From positions 165,560 through 229,559 of the forward strand of contig CATOSM010000001.1 in NCBI GenBank assembly GCA_951812645.1: a DNA stretch of 64,000 nt. The letters run 5' to 3'. Source of the stretch: an uncultured Candidatus Nitrosopumilus sp. GTDB lineage: Archaea; Thermoproteota; Nitrososphaeria; Nitrososphaerales; Nitrosopumilaceae. Shown piece after piece: positions 25,552 to 33,984 of this stretch; the stretch's first letter is position 1, and every line of letters begins with the position of its first letter. The notes below the pieces were generated by a model. It searched no databases. It was not told the DNA's origin and saw nothing but the letters and a program-made list of their open reading frames with translations. The translations under genes and the position numbers were made by a program.

Positions 25552-25656
25552 ATGTTGAGAAAATTGATCACCTTACAATATACAATATTTACGATTGCTG
25601 CACTAACTATGCTCACCGTCACAGAATCCGTAGCGTATTCTGCAACATGCAGCTAG
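25552..25656 (+). pseudogene. Collapsed beta-helix surface gene: signal peptide joined to last codons
   Basis: A 34-aa open frame joins the signal-peptide start (MLRKLITLQYTIFTIAALTM) to the extreme C-terminus of the family (TVTESVAYSATCS). The full relative at 7238 has over 500 residues between these parts, so a ~1.6-kb in-frame deletion has occurred. The promoter element and the 12-nt spacing to the next gene are kept, which may preserve expression of the downstream CFI-box gene. Confidence 0.7.
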
Positions 25657-25668
25657 GAATCAGACCGC

Positions 25669-26691
25669 ATGGCCCCAAAATATAACAACATCGCTGCAAT
25701 GGCAGTCATGTTTTCCCTTTTTGCCATGATGCAACTTGCCCCTGCTGATGCCGCAATAGGATATATTACGGACTCGCTTGGGAAAAACATAACAGTTGAT
25801 GCCGGTACCACCCAGACGCATACATGGACTGTCATAAACCGCTCGCTTACCGATTCGATCGATGCCACCGTTGTCATTCTCCAGGAGGCAAGCGAATTTG
25901 TAACCGTACCCCAAAGCATTGTGAAAATAGAGCCAAACCGTGCCTATGAGGTATCATTTGAGATTGCGGCACCAAAATACAACGGTGTGTATGAGGCCGA
26001 GATTATGGCATCTGAAGCCCCCTCCTCTGATGGCGCATCCGTCGCAGCAGTTGGCGTCTTTCACAGGTTTACCATTACTGTACAAAACGGGGAGGAGAGG
26101 CCGCCTGAAGAGCCTGAAGTGCCAGTAGAGACTGCAGTTGAGGAGCCGGTGGAAAGGACAGGAGGCCTTGTTCTGTCAGGAACCCCTGACATGGACCCCG
26201 AGCCAACACCCGAACCCGAACCCGTTGAAAGGCGGCAATGTGGCCCCGGCACGGAGCTTGTAAACGGTATCTGCATGGTGCTGGAAAATCCGCAGGACTC
26301 TAACGAAGGGGGAGGATGCCTCATTGCTACTGCAGCATACGGCACGGAGCTTGCACCGCAGGTCCAACTGCTGCGTGAGATACGGGACAGCCAGCTGATG
26401 CAGACTGCATCCGGCACATCCTTTATGGAATCATTCAATGGGATATACTATGTATTCTCGCCTGGCATTGCAGATATGCAGCGTCAATCACCGGTGTTCA
26501 AGGAGGCAGTAAAACTGTTCATCACGCCAATGTTGTCCACCATGTCCGTAATGGAGAATGCAGACGGTGATGCCTCAGTCATATCGCTGGGCGCTTTGGT
26601 CATTGGACTAAACGGTGCAATATATGCAGGCCTGCCGGCCCTTGGCACATACCTTGCTGCAAAAAGGATCAGGGCAATCAGTATGCGCTGA
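25669..26691 (+). CDS. CFI-box-CTERM surface protein, 340 aa
   Basis: Signal peptide (about residues 1-29, MFSLFAMMQLAPADAA), an Ig-like beta domain (about 30-145, with TVDAGTTQTHTWTVINRS), a Pro/Glu-rich linker (about 148-215), then the CFI-box (GGGCLIATAAYGTELAPQV, about 223-241) and a C-terminal hydrophobic segment (ISLGALVIGLNGAIYAGLPAL) with a basic tail. CFI-box-CTERM domains are sorting/anchoring modules of exported archaeal and bacterial proteins. It is the intact version of the genes broken at 1230 and 15146 and may anchor or partner the beta-helix protein (inference). Confidence 0.75.
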   Translation: MAPKYNNIAAMAVMFSLFAMMQLAPADAAIGYITDSLGKNITVDAGTTQTHTWTVINRSLTDSIDATVVILQEASEFVTVPQSIVKIEPNRAYEVSFEIAAPKYNGVYEAEIMASEAPSSDGASVAAVGVFHRFTITVQNGEERPPEEPEVPVETAVEEPVERTGGLVLSGTPDMDPEPTPEPEPVERRQCGPGTELVNGICMVLENPQDSNEGGGCLIATAAYGTELAPQVQLLREIRDSQLMQTASGTSFMESFNGIYYVFSPGIADMQRQSPVFKEAVKLFITPMLSTMSVMENADGDASVISLGALVIGLNGAIYAGLPALGTYLAAKRIRAISMR

Positions 26692-26821
26692 CACGCTGAT
26701 GATAATATTTGCCAGTATCAAAGTCAGATCACTTCAGATGACAGGCAAGAGACCTATCAGACGTTGTGTCAATTGGTATCGTTGTAGAACCGTCACTGGC
26801 ATATGCAAGTGGGCAGTCCTT

Positions 26822-27109
26822 TCATGCGTCATCCCTGAATTTCTCATGTACCAAATATTCTAAAAATAACTTTCTTGTTGGAAATTCAAGCGAAGATCTC
26901 AATAACATAAATGCTGAATTGTAGTAATCTGATAATGCCTCCAAACTGGAACGATTAGCCAGTTGACATACCCTCCAATGATATGAGAAAAAGGCCGAAT
27001 TTTTTTGAAAAGAGCTTTTATCAGAATTTACAGCTGATTTTTCAGCTAGTGTAAGGGATTCTTTGATTGAATCACGAGCCCCGGACGCTTTACCAGAGTC
27101 CGTCTTCAA
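26822..27109 (-). CDS. Hypothetical helical protein, 95 aa, probably a fragment
   Basis: The product is helical: FFSYHWRVCQLANRSSLEAL then SDYYNSAFMLLRSSLEFPTR and LFLEYLVHEKF. This looks like the start of an all-helical domain of larger phage-defence or HEPN-like proteins, but the resemblance is weak. It ends abruptly, so the 3' part is probably lost. Flanking sequence (26692-26821, 27110-27334) shows no gene. Confidence 0.35.
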   Translation of the reverse strand: MKTDSGKASGARDSIKESLTLAEKSAVNSDKSSFQKNSAFFSYHWRVCQLANRSSLEALSDYYNSAFMLLRSSLEFPTRKLFLEYLVHEKFRDDA

Positions 27110-27334
27110 GGACTCCAGATTTTTTCACAGTCAAAAAAATACTGTCCTATTGAGTTTTGGCCTACGATTGTCACAGAATGCGAATCTTTTCTTACTTGGT
27201 TTTGTTTATGATTTCTAGCAAGCCTAAGATCAAAATGTTGTTTATTTGTGATCCCATTTTTGCGCAAAGGTCATTAGATTGGCTTGCCCTTGTACTGGTA
27301 GTATGCCACCTTGTAAAACAGGTTATGCGATGAT

Positions 27335-28203
27335 CAACTCATCTTAAAACCCTGCAGTACATCAAAAATGACGCAATGTTAACCAACCCGAGATAATTTC
27401 CCGCGTTTCTTTCATATCTGATTCTTGCTCTGTGAAACCCGTTTTTCAGCTAGGCAAAGAACATCTCCACTACAAACCTTGTCCTGTTGTAACTGTCCTT
27501 GCCTGCATCATCTGCCGTCCTGCTGTTTTTTCTAAAAGGAATGCACGGAATGACATTTCCTGATCTTCATAACTGCGAATTGGTTTTGAACCGTATCCCC
27601 TGTCTGCACAAGCTGAAACTATCCCATCATGGAACCATCTGCAAAATCTGAAATTGATTCCATCACATCTACGAATTTCGTACTGTCGTGAATGTCTGCA
27701 GGGCTCATTACGATTGATACTGGCAAGCCGGTACCATCCACTGCAACGCTTAATTTCGTGCCTGTGACTCTCTTGAATCCGTCAAATCCGATCACACCGC
27801 CCCTTTTTGGAGGGAACTGGTGATGAATCAATCGATGTTTTTTGCAGGTCAATCCTGCCCGATTTGTGTGCGGATTTGATTGCACGTCCCAAAGTCTTTT
27901 TCCATATGCCAAACTCCTGCCCTCTTCTTAGCCTTGGATTGGCAGTTGAACCATCACCGCATGTTTTTGGCATCTCACTTCACCTGCATCCGGAAACCGG
28001 CACGCAGATGATTCCATCTAGTATCATCCTGTCATTACTATGCGGACGTCCCGTACCGGCGGGTTTTGGAATGTGCGGTTTTATGGCATCCCGTTGCTTG
28101 TCTGTCAATTCTTGAAATTGCATGGGATTACCTTAAACTGCGTTATTCATAGATCCAGTTGATCCCCAAATATTGTCCAAATGGTTAGTTTTAAGACGAG
28201 TTG
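27335..28203 (-). mobile_element. IS5-like insertion sequence, 869 bp
   Basis: Left end CAACTCATCTTAAAACCC, right end GGTTAGTTTTAAGACGAGTTG. It is closest to the element at 11561 in the N-terminal half and to 9109 in the DDE half. The right end lies 4 nt beyond the stop codon of the SDR gene, so the insertion just missed it. Confidence 0.85.
27349..28120 (-). pseudogene. IS5-like transposase, multiply frameshifted
   Basis: The N-terminal half (CRWSEMPKTCGDGST-type sequence, RAIKSAHKSGRIDLQKTSID) is split at the A5G4 tract from GVIGFDGFKRVTGTKLSVAV and SPADIHDSTKFVDVMES. The end (27360-27620) contains more shifts and a stop. Inactive. Confidence 0.65.
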
Positions 28204-28207
28204 ACAA

Positions 28208-29581
28208 TCAGATCGGTTTTCCCTTATGCTGATAGTCAATTATTTTATGAAACGTATTGTGTGATGCAATTACAGCGATAAATGACAATGCAGCCCATAT
28301 GAAATTTCTAATTGTTATGAATTCATTGGGCTTGTCAATTATTAGCGAGGTTTCAAACACAACATAAAAGTTGTCAAAGAGCCAAAATGTCAAGGTTATC
28401 CATGACAGTATCCCTCCAATGAGAAATCCTAGCCTTGTTTTGTTTTTGACAAAGACTATTGCAGCAATTATTGTCATATACCAAAGCACTCCTGCCAAAA
28501 CCCAAATGGGTTCAAAGAGTTCGGGTCTGTCATCCAACCAATAGTAAGTGGTTCCAACTAGTGCCATTGCAGTAAGAGATGCAAGTAATAGTCTTTGGTT
28601 AATCTTGAATCCAGTACGCTCTTCTCGCAATGGAGCATCAGGAGGATTTCCCCTAATTTCCTTTGTTGCAATATCTATTGCATCCCTTACCGATTTGAGT
28701 TGCAATGGAATAATTTGGGTAATGGAGTTGTTAGTGACAATTGTATCGTGAACCAGACTGTCTATAAGTGGTCTTGCCAACGAGGCCTTAACGGGGGTAA
28801 TTAGATCAACCCAGTATGACGATAACCGCGTGGTGAGGAGTGGAATCTGTATCACAAATAGATTCTTGTTCAAATATTTTGCATAAACTTGCATGAGTTC
28901 CTCGTAGGTCATCCTGTCTTTTCCTCCGACTTCATAGATATTTCCTGCTGTATCAGGATGCATCATACATCCTGCAAGGTATTCTATTACATCATCAACT
29001 GCTATAGGCTGTGCAAGTGACTTTACCCAGGAAGGGCATACCATGACTGGCAAACGTTCCACCAAGTATCGTAGCATGGCATATGAACCCCCTTGAGCAC
29101 CAATGATTAATGATGCACGCAACTCTGTTACTGGTATGTTGCCTGATGCAAGTATTTCTCCGACCTCTTTTCTGCTTTTCATGTGTGGAGACAAGCCAAG
29201 ACTGTCATTTACCAGTCCTCCAAGATAAATTATTCTTTTGACTCCTGCTTTGGTTGAAGCCGCAAGGAAATTTTGGGCCTGAATCTTTTCACGAGATGCA
29301 AATTCTTTCCACTGATCTTTGCTTCCCTCCATTGAATGAAGCAAATAGTATGCAACCTCAACTCCTGTAATGGCATTCTCTAATTGGGCTACATCAAAGA
29401 CATCAGCTTTGACATATTTTACATTTGTAGTGTCAGGAATTTCTCGTCTTGACATTCCTTTTACTGAACATCCAAGTTTAGAAAGATGTGATACTAGACG
29501 CGTTCCAATAAATCCAGATACTCCTGTAACCATGATGCTGTAAGGCTTGTTTTTTGTAGTATCAGGGGATTGCTGGGCCAT
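28208..29581 (-). CDS. NAD(P)-binding SDR (NDUFA9/NmrA-like) with C-terminal membrane domain, 457 aa
   Basis: An atypical SDR: nucleotide-binding GVSGFIGTRLVSHL (about residues 19-32), acidic ADVFDVAQ, and YLGGLVNDSLGLSPHMKSRK in place of the usual YxxxK site. Four hydrophobic helices occupy about residues 330-450 (LLLASLTAMALVGTTYYW, WVLAGVLWYMTIIAAIVF, LGFLIGGILSWITLTFWLF, FIWAALSFIAVIASH). Relatives act on lipids, quinones or as complex I accessory proteins; substrate unknown. A truncated gene (29583) ends 1 nt before its start, indicating a former operon. Confidence 0.75.
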   Translation of the reverse strand: MAQQSPDTTKNKPYSIMVTGVSGFIGTRLVSHLSKLGCSVKGMSRREIPDTTNVKYVKADVFDVAQLENAITGVEVAYYLLHSMEGSKDQWKEFASREKIQAQNFLAASTKAGVKRIIYLGGLVNDSLGLSPHMKSRKEVGEILASGNIPVTELRASLIIGAQGGSYAMLRYLVERLPVMVCPSWVKSLAQPIAVDDVIEYLAGCMMHPDTAGNIYEVGGKDRMTYEELMQVYAKYLNKNLFVIQIPLLTTRLSSYWVDLITPVKASLARPLIDSLVHDTIVTNNSITQIIPLQLKSVRDAIDIATKEIRGNPPDAPLREERTGFKINQRLLLASLTAMALVGTTYYWLDDRPELFEPIWVLAGVLWYMTIIAAIVFVKNKTRLGFLIGGILSWITLTFWLFDNFYVVFETSLIIDKPNEFITIRNFIWAALSFIAVIASHNTFHKIIDYQHKGKPI

Positions 29582-29582
29582 T

Positions 29583-29812
29583 CTATTTGAGTACCATTTT
29601 TTGACATGTCTTAACTGTTATTAGAGTACATAGCTCAATTTCTTGTGTTCTTAAATCAGTTATCTCAATATTGCTGGTTAGTGTAACAATTTTTACAAGT
29701 TTGAGATTTGCATCTTCTCCCAACTTGAGGACTGGTTCTCCTTGAAACCTTATTTCCAGCGTAATGTTTTCTTGTTTTAGATTCCTTGCAAGGTATTTTG
29801 CCTCTGATCACT
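29583..29812 (-). pseudogene. 5'-truncated gene formerly upstream of the SDR gene
   Basis: The frame is open without a start codon: AKYLARNLKQENITLEIRF, LKLGEDANLKLVKIV, TDLRTQEIELCTLIT and stop at 29583, right before the SDR ATG. Upstream, a stop and the dispersed repeat at 29823 follow. The N-terminal part was probably removed by a rearrangement at that repeat. Family unknown. Confidence 0.45.
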
Positions 29813-29822
29813 GCTTTATCAG

Positions 29823-29852
29823 GCAGCCTGTACCCTCAAGATGATGCCAAAT
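29823..29852 (+). repeat. Dispersed 30-bp repeat, copy 2
   Basis: Exact match to 10732-10761 (GCAGCCTGTACCCTCAAGAT plus ten bases). It sits at the break point of the truncated gene on its left, which points to recombination through this sequence. Confidence 0.75.
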
Positions 29853-29869
29853 TTTTTGCTACATGTGTT

Positions 29870-29981
29870 TTATTTGTTTTCTGAGAATAATTCCTCAAAG
29901 TCATGCGGGTGATACCTTTCATATCGATCTAAAAAACCATTTAAGCACTCTGATATGTTATTTTGATTTATTATCTGCCAT
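29870..29981 (-). pseudogene. Small frameshifted ORF
   Basis: MADNKSK in one register and NNISECLNGFLDRYERYH, HDFEELFSENK in the next together give a ~37-aa protein; the 112-nt span is one base from a multiple of three. No family recognised. Confidence 0.3.
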
Positions 29982-30430
29982 CAAGATAAAGGGTAGATGA
30001 TACTTTGATCATTACATTATGAACCCCTTCTTCTAGCTGCCACATTGATTTTTTCATTGGCATTACTGGTACCCGACAATGCATTTTCCAATTCAAACCA
30101 GCTAGGAGATAATTTTGATAACCGTGATAATTCAGAGTTTACCCAGCAAGACTTGGCAAGAGTGGATGCTGATGCCTCCAATGACGGCGATACTGAAACT
30201 AACATGACTGCGCTAAAGGATGCACACCAGGAACTGACTGAAATCATGATATAGACCAGAACAGCTCCGAAGATCTTGTAGTACCTGATATTCCGTTTAT
30301 TTACATACACTGCAGGTGACAGACTAGTGGGAATACACTTTATTGCACAGCTAGTAGGCATAGAGTATACAGAAGGACAGATCCAATATGCGTTAGGTTA
30401 TGACTTGCCAATAACAGTCGAATATGGATA

Positions 30431-31299
30431 CAACTCATCCTAAAACCGATCATTTTGTAAATAATTCATGACGATCGGGATCCAAGAATGACCCTGATGA
30501 TGTATCCTTCATGATTCACAAAGAAATGTCAGACATTCAATGGAACACGGTTGCATCACATCTGCCAAAGCCTGCAAAAACTGGCAGGCCAAGATGCAAT
30601 GACAGAAACACAATCAACGGAATATTGTTTGTCCTAACAACCGGATGCAGGTGGGCAGACATGCCGGACAGATACGGCTCAAAATCCACCGCGCATCTGA
30701 GATTCTCAGGACTGCGGCAAAAGGGAATATGGAAAAGGATTCTATCAGGACTGATAAAATCCGCACACAGACAGGGAAAAATCAGCCTGCAAAAAATATC
30801 AGTTGACTCATCGTCAATTCCCTCTAAAAAAGGGGGGACAAAACAGGATATGACGGGTTCAAGAAGATCCTGGGCACAAAAATACACGTCGCAGCATACA
30901 GGACTGCCAATCCCAATCAGGGCCAGCCCTGCAAATGTCCATGACAATACGAAATTCATCGATGTGTTGGAAAACATCCCAGGACCTGCAGGTGATGGTT
31001 TGATACGGCAGATCATCTCAGTGTATGCCGACAAGGGATACGATGCGGTATACATCAGAGACTGAGATCCCATGGGATTGACCGTTGCATTTCATACAAA
31101 AGGAACCCAAAGAACGTTGCACAAAACAGGAATCAAAGACATCATGGCAAGACAGGGTTTGTCGCAGAGCGGTTCTTTGCCTGGCTCAAGTGCGGGCTTA
31201 ACAGGACGGCAGTCAGATACGGAGGGAACTGTGATGACTGTCTCGGGTTTGTGTATCTGGCATGCGTCATGGTGTATTGGAGGGTTTTAGGATAAGTTC
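30431..31299 (+). mobile_element. IS5-like insertion sequence, 869 bp, with 3-bp target duplication
   Basis: Left end CAACTCATCCTAAAACCG, right end GGTTTTAGGATAAGTTC, flanked by ATA (30428-30430 and 31300-31302). It is the only copy here with a clean duplication and a host frame that can be rebuilt, so it is the most recent or least rearranged insertion. Confidence 0.88.
30511..31295 (+). pseudogene. IS5-like transposase, register broken after A6G6 tract
   Basis: MIHKEMSDIQWNTVA through SIPSKKGGTKQDM is open; after the A6G6 tract the DDE half is one register back. A deletion also removes several codons near the VAVDG motif, and a TGA (31064) ends the YADKGYDAVYIRD stretch. The tail (AERFFAWLKCGL) is present. 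Not functional. Confidence 0.7.
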
Positions 31300-31394
31300 A
31301 TACATTGATCCAGAGTCTCATGTAAGTCCCGGACTCTTACGAACATATGAAAGCCTTTATTCAAAATCATGCAGTCCCGTAAAGTCTGGATTTT

Positions 31395-32003
31395 TTGGCT
31401 CGTGCAAGGCAATGGCAGAAGCCATGGTTGAGGACAAAAAACTGCCTACATCTTGAGCTAAACAAGTACAAAACAACAACACCGACACTCTCTACTCCAA
31501 TACCCACCCAAACACCACCTCCTATAATACCAAAAAAAAAAAATCCTTGTATAGATAATTCACGCAGCTCCGAATGCATATATTACAAAAACCATAACGC
31601 AAGATGTCACTTTCATGATGACCGCTCCTGTAATGGACATAAATCCAATTTTGAAGATGCAGGATACAATGTGCAAAAATTATTTTCCAATCCATTGCCA
31701 TATGATCTTAGAAATTATAAAGCCAAAATAATTGGTGATGACATTGCGGTATCTTGGATAAACCCGCCATCATACAAGCATGTTAAGCTATATGGACACA
31801 TTGATGGTGCCTTCAAGTATTTTGGCCAGATGCCAAAGGGCACCACTAGTCATACAGTTGATCCCACACCCGGAAAAGCAAATCCTGAAATACGCGGTAA
31901 AAATGCAACAGGCCCAGTACATATTGAAATGTGTCCTGCAGGTGTTAAATACAAACTATTTAGTCCATGGGAAAATATCAAATTATTTTATGACTTGGAA
32001 TAA
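31395..32003 (+). CDS. Pro/Thr-linker protein with possible FN3-like domain, 202 aa, likely 3' part of the interrupted gene
   Basis: The first ~25 residues overlap the preceding frame out of register; real homologous sequence probably begins near TTTPTLSTPIPTQTPPPI, a Pro/Thr linker followed by an A12 run encoding lysines. A Cys-rich part (CIDNSRSSECIYYKNHNARC) and a beta-rich domain follow (IIGDDIAVSWINPPSYKHV ... YGHIDGAFKYFGQ) resembling fibronectin type III. It is likely the exported C-terminal half of the gene at 30018, cut off by a frameshift near 31455. Confidence 0.45.
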   Translation: MARARQWQKPWLRTKNCLHLELNKYKTTTPTLSTPIPTQTPPPIIPKKKNPCIDNSRSSECIYYKNHNARCHFHDDRSCNGHKSNFEDAGYNVQKLFSNPLPYDLRNYKAKIIGDDIAVSWINPPSYKHVKLYGHIDGAFKYFGQMPKGTTSHTVDPTPGKANPEIRGKNATGPVHIEMCPAGVKYKLFSPWENIKLFYDLE

Positions 32004-32123
32004 TCTGTAAGAATATTATTGCTTTCAACATTACAAAAACTCCAAACGTTCTGACACTAAATTATTAATACATAGATGACAATTATTGTCATTATAAAAG
32101 TGGTTTTATGACTTGTCATTAAA

Positions 32124-32417
32124 TTACGTGTTTTGGTAGAAAAACAGTACAGTGGAAGATACGATCATTATGAAGCCAATTAATGTAAACACGTCAATCC
32201 CTTTGGCAAGCACGTCAGGATCAAATATTGAAGAACCGCCATCCATTACTTTGCTTAATTCACTCATTAACAATACACGTAATGACAATCCCAAGGCGAC
32301 AAACAACACTCCAACGGTAATCCGCGAAGAGCAAATAAATTGAATATGAGCCAGAGATATTTGAAAATTCTTTCTGGTTTTATCCATGTAAAAATAGCCT
32401 TTCAAAGATCTAACCAT
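32124..32417 (-). CDS. Two-helix membrane protein, 97 aa
   Basis: Two hydrophobic segments, about residues 32-50 (ITVGVLFVALGLSLRVLLM) and 75-93 (VFTLIGFIMIVSSTVLFF), are joined by a short loop containing DGGSSIFDPDVLAKG. M11 is an alternative start. No known family. Confidence 0.5.
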   Translation of the reverse strand: MVRSLKGYFYMDKTRKNFQISLAHIQFICSSRITVGVLFVALGLSLRVLLMSELSKVMDGGSSIFDPDVLAKGIDVFTLIGFIMIVSSTVLFFYQNT

Positions 32418-32485
32418 TCTTGAGATATATGTTTGAAACGTTGTAACTCAAGGCCAGTTAAATCTTTCACTAATTCTCATCATAC

Positions 32486-33319
32486 TCATGGCATTGAGTG
32501 AAAACACGCCTCATTGCCCGCACTTTTCATTATGCAGCCATTTTCCGTTCCATTGGAATAAATAAAAAAATACTGTATGGCTCTATCTGTAAAAACAACG
32601 TCAGGATTATGCGTTTGTAATGGTTCCATTGTTGGAAAACATCTACGCAGAAAAGAGCCGTCATCTCGGTAAAAAATGCAGTATGGCTTGCCTCTGATGT
32701 CAATTTCTATTGGTTTGATCATATCACTTTGTTTGCATTCTTCATTCCAATGTGGAATATATTCATCCTGTAAAGTCACCAAAGTACCGTTTGAATAAGT
32801 GATGCAATATGGTATGTTGTGAGCCTTTTCTTGTTGCTCGTATTGATGCATTTTATCTAATGTTGCAAAACACCTGTAACTTTCCGAGCCATCAACATAA
32901 AAGACACAGTATGGCTCGTATCTTCTGTCAAGTTCTTCAAACGGTTTTGCATTGGCTGCTATACCCTCATAACTTTCTCCACCGTCCATATCTGCTATTA
33001 CACATCCATTAAGAAATCATGGACAATGATGTGGTAAATTCTGAACATCTGGTCGAAATTGTACTAGTCCTGCTTTATGTAAAATTTGTGGATGTTCCTG
33101 CGTGCCTTCGTATGGCATACCCCATCCGCGCTCAATTAGTTTTTTGGCAGCATGCTCTTTTACGCATGCAAGTTTGCCATTAGATGCCTTCTCTAATACC
33201 GTAAAATAACAATAATCATTTAGGGCTAATACACTGTCTACTGAAAAAAATACAGGTGCAACAAAAAACATGGCTGCCAAAACAAAGCATTTTTCTTTAA
33301 AAAACCAACCAAAAATCAC
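32486..33319 (-). pseudogene. Secreted Cys-rich repeat protein with in-frame TGA
   Basis: Signal peptide at the N-terminus (CFVLAAMFFVAPVFFSVDS), then CYFTVLEKASNGKLACV ... KKLIERGWGM, a short module common in thaumarchaeal exported proteins. A TGA at 33017 interrupts, but the same frame runs on (FLNGCVIADMDGGESYEG) into two YC-x-FY-x-DGS ... RCF repeats (YEPYCVFYVDGSESYRCF, GKPYCIFYRDDGSFLRRCF) and a related third unit (PYCITYSNGT). One nonsense mutation therefore splits one ~275-aa gene. Confidence 0.6.
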
Positions 33320-33329
33320 TTTGATCCAA

Positions 33330-33755
33330 ATGCATCCTGTGAATTCAAATATTTATTCTGGGTTTCTGTCAACCTGGCGGGATTGGTCTAAAATCTTGCA
33401 AATTTATCTTGATTCCTGGAAGAATTATGCTGAATCACTAAAACCCCCAATTATGTTTTTAGAATCTGAAAATGAAAAATCAGAGCAACTTTACAAATCT
33501 CCAAAGCCAAAATTAGACAGATACAAAGATGATCCTGGCATTGATGTGAAAACACCCCAAAGCAACTTGATCAAGACTTTTATCTGTGACTGTATAATTG
33601 CATCCCATCCCAAACACATCAAAAAGCGCAAAATCTCCAAAGTATGACAAGGCAGTAAGAGGTGTAAGACGTGTCACACTGTTGTCTGGATACCGCATAA
33701 ACGCAGGCAGAAAAGCAATCAGGCCCGGTGCAAAAAGTGCCGTCCATCGGCATGA
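33330..33755 (+). pseudogene. Helical protein with C-terminal zinc ribbon, in-frame TGA
   Basis: ATG at 33330 (MHPVNSNIYSGFLSTWRDWS) opens an amphipathic helical part (KILQIYLDSWKNYAESLKPP) and a Lys/Pro-rich middle, ending at TGA 33645. The same frame continues for 35 codons as QGSKRCKTCHTVVWIPHKRR ... ARCKKCRPSA, a complete CxxC/CxxC zinc ribbon. Loss of one sense codon (TGA) best explains this. Function unknown. Confidence 0.45.
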
Positions 33756-33981
33756 TCATAAAAGATTACCTCATAGGATATCAGTATTTCTGATCATGTT
33801 TTTCATAAACTACATCCTAATACATGCATTGAAAAAGACAAAGTCCTGCCCAAAATGTGGCATTAGGGTATATGATGATGATATAGAGTTTGTCTTTGGG
33901 TATCGCATATTTCGTGGCAAAACAATACTGCAGTCATGGTGCAAAAACTGCCGTTCTCATAGCAAACCCAAGAAACACTAG
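33598..33981 (+). CDS. Membrane protein with C-terminal zinc ribbon, up to 127 aa
   Basis: The reliable part is the C-terminal 70 residues: hydrophobic ISVFLIMFFINYILIHAL, then CPKCGIRVYDDDIEFVFG ... SWCKNC, a CxxC/CxxC zinc ribbon. The N-terminal part overlaps the preceding gene in another register and may be spurious; ATG at 33796 would give a 61-aa protein. The zinc ribbon is unlike the one encoded just upstream. Confidence 0.4.
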   Translation: MHPIPNTSKSAKSPKYDKAVRGVRRVTLLSGYRINAGRKAIRPGAKSAVHRHDHKRLPHRISVFLIMFFINYILIHALKKTKSCPKCGIRVYDDDIEFVFGYRIFRGKTILQSWCKNCRSHSKPKKH

Positions 33982-33984
33982 TAT

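Larger units (their letters stand above)
30018..31456 (+). pseudogene. Secreted protein gene interrupted by an IS and frameshifts
   Basis: MNP, then (one base shifted) AATLIFSLALLVPDNAFSNS forms a signal peptide. The sequence continues through DNFDNRDNSEFTQQDLARVD, SSEDLVVPDIPFIYIH, GDRLVGIHFIAQLVGIEYT and ALGYDLPITVEYGY. The IS starts at 30431; after it, with ATA present on both sides, the frame resumes as YIDPESHVSPGLLRTYESLY to KLPTS. Removing the IS and one ATA restores the reading frame across the junction. The following gene (31395) overlaps it in another register and may be its continuation. Function unknown. Confidence 0.55.

Noticed and set aside
33017-33019. TGA as selenocysteine
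   Set aside because: No SECIS-like element recognised, and the position is not a redox site; the SelB-like gene at 37792 lacks a GTPase loop.
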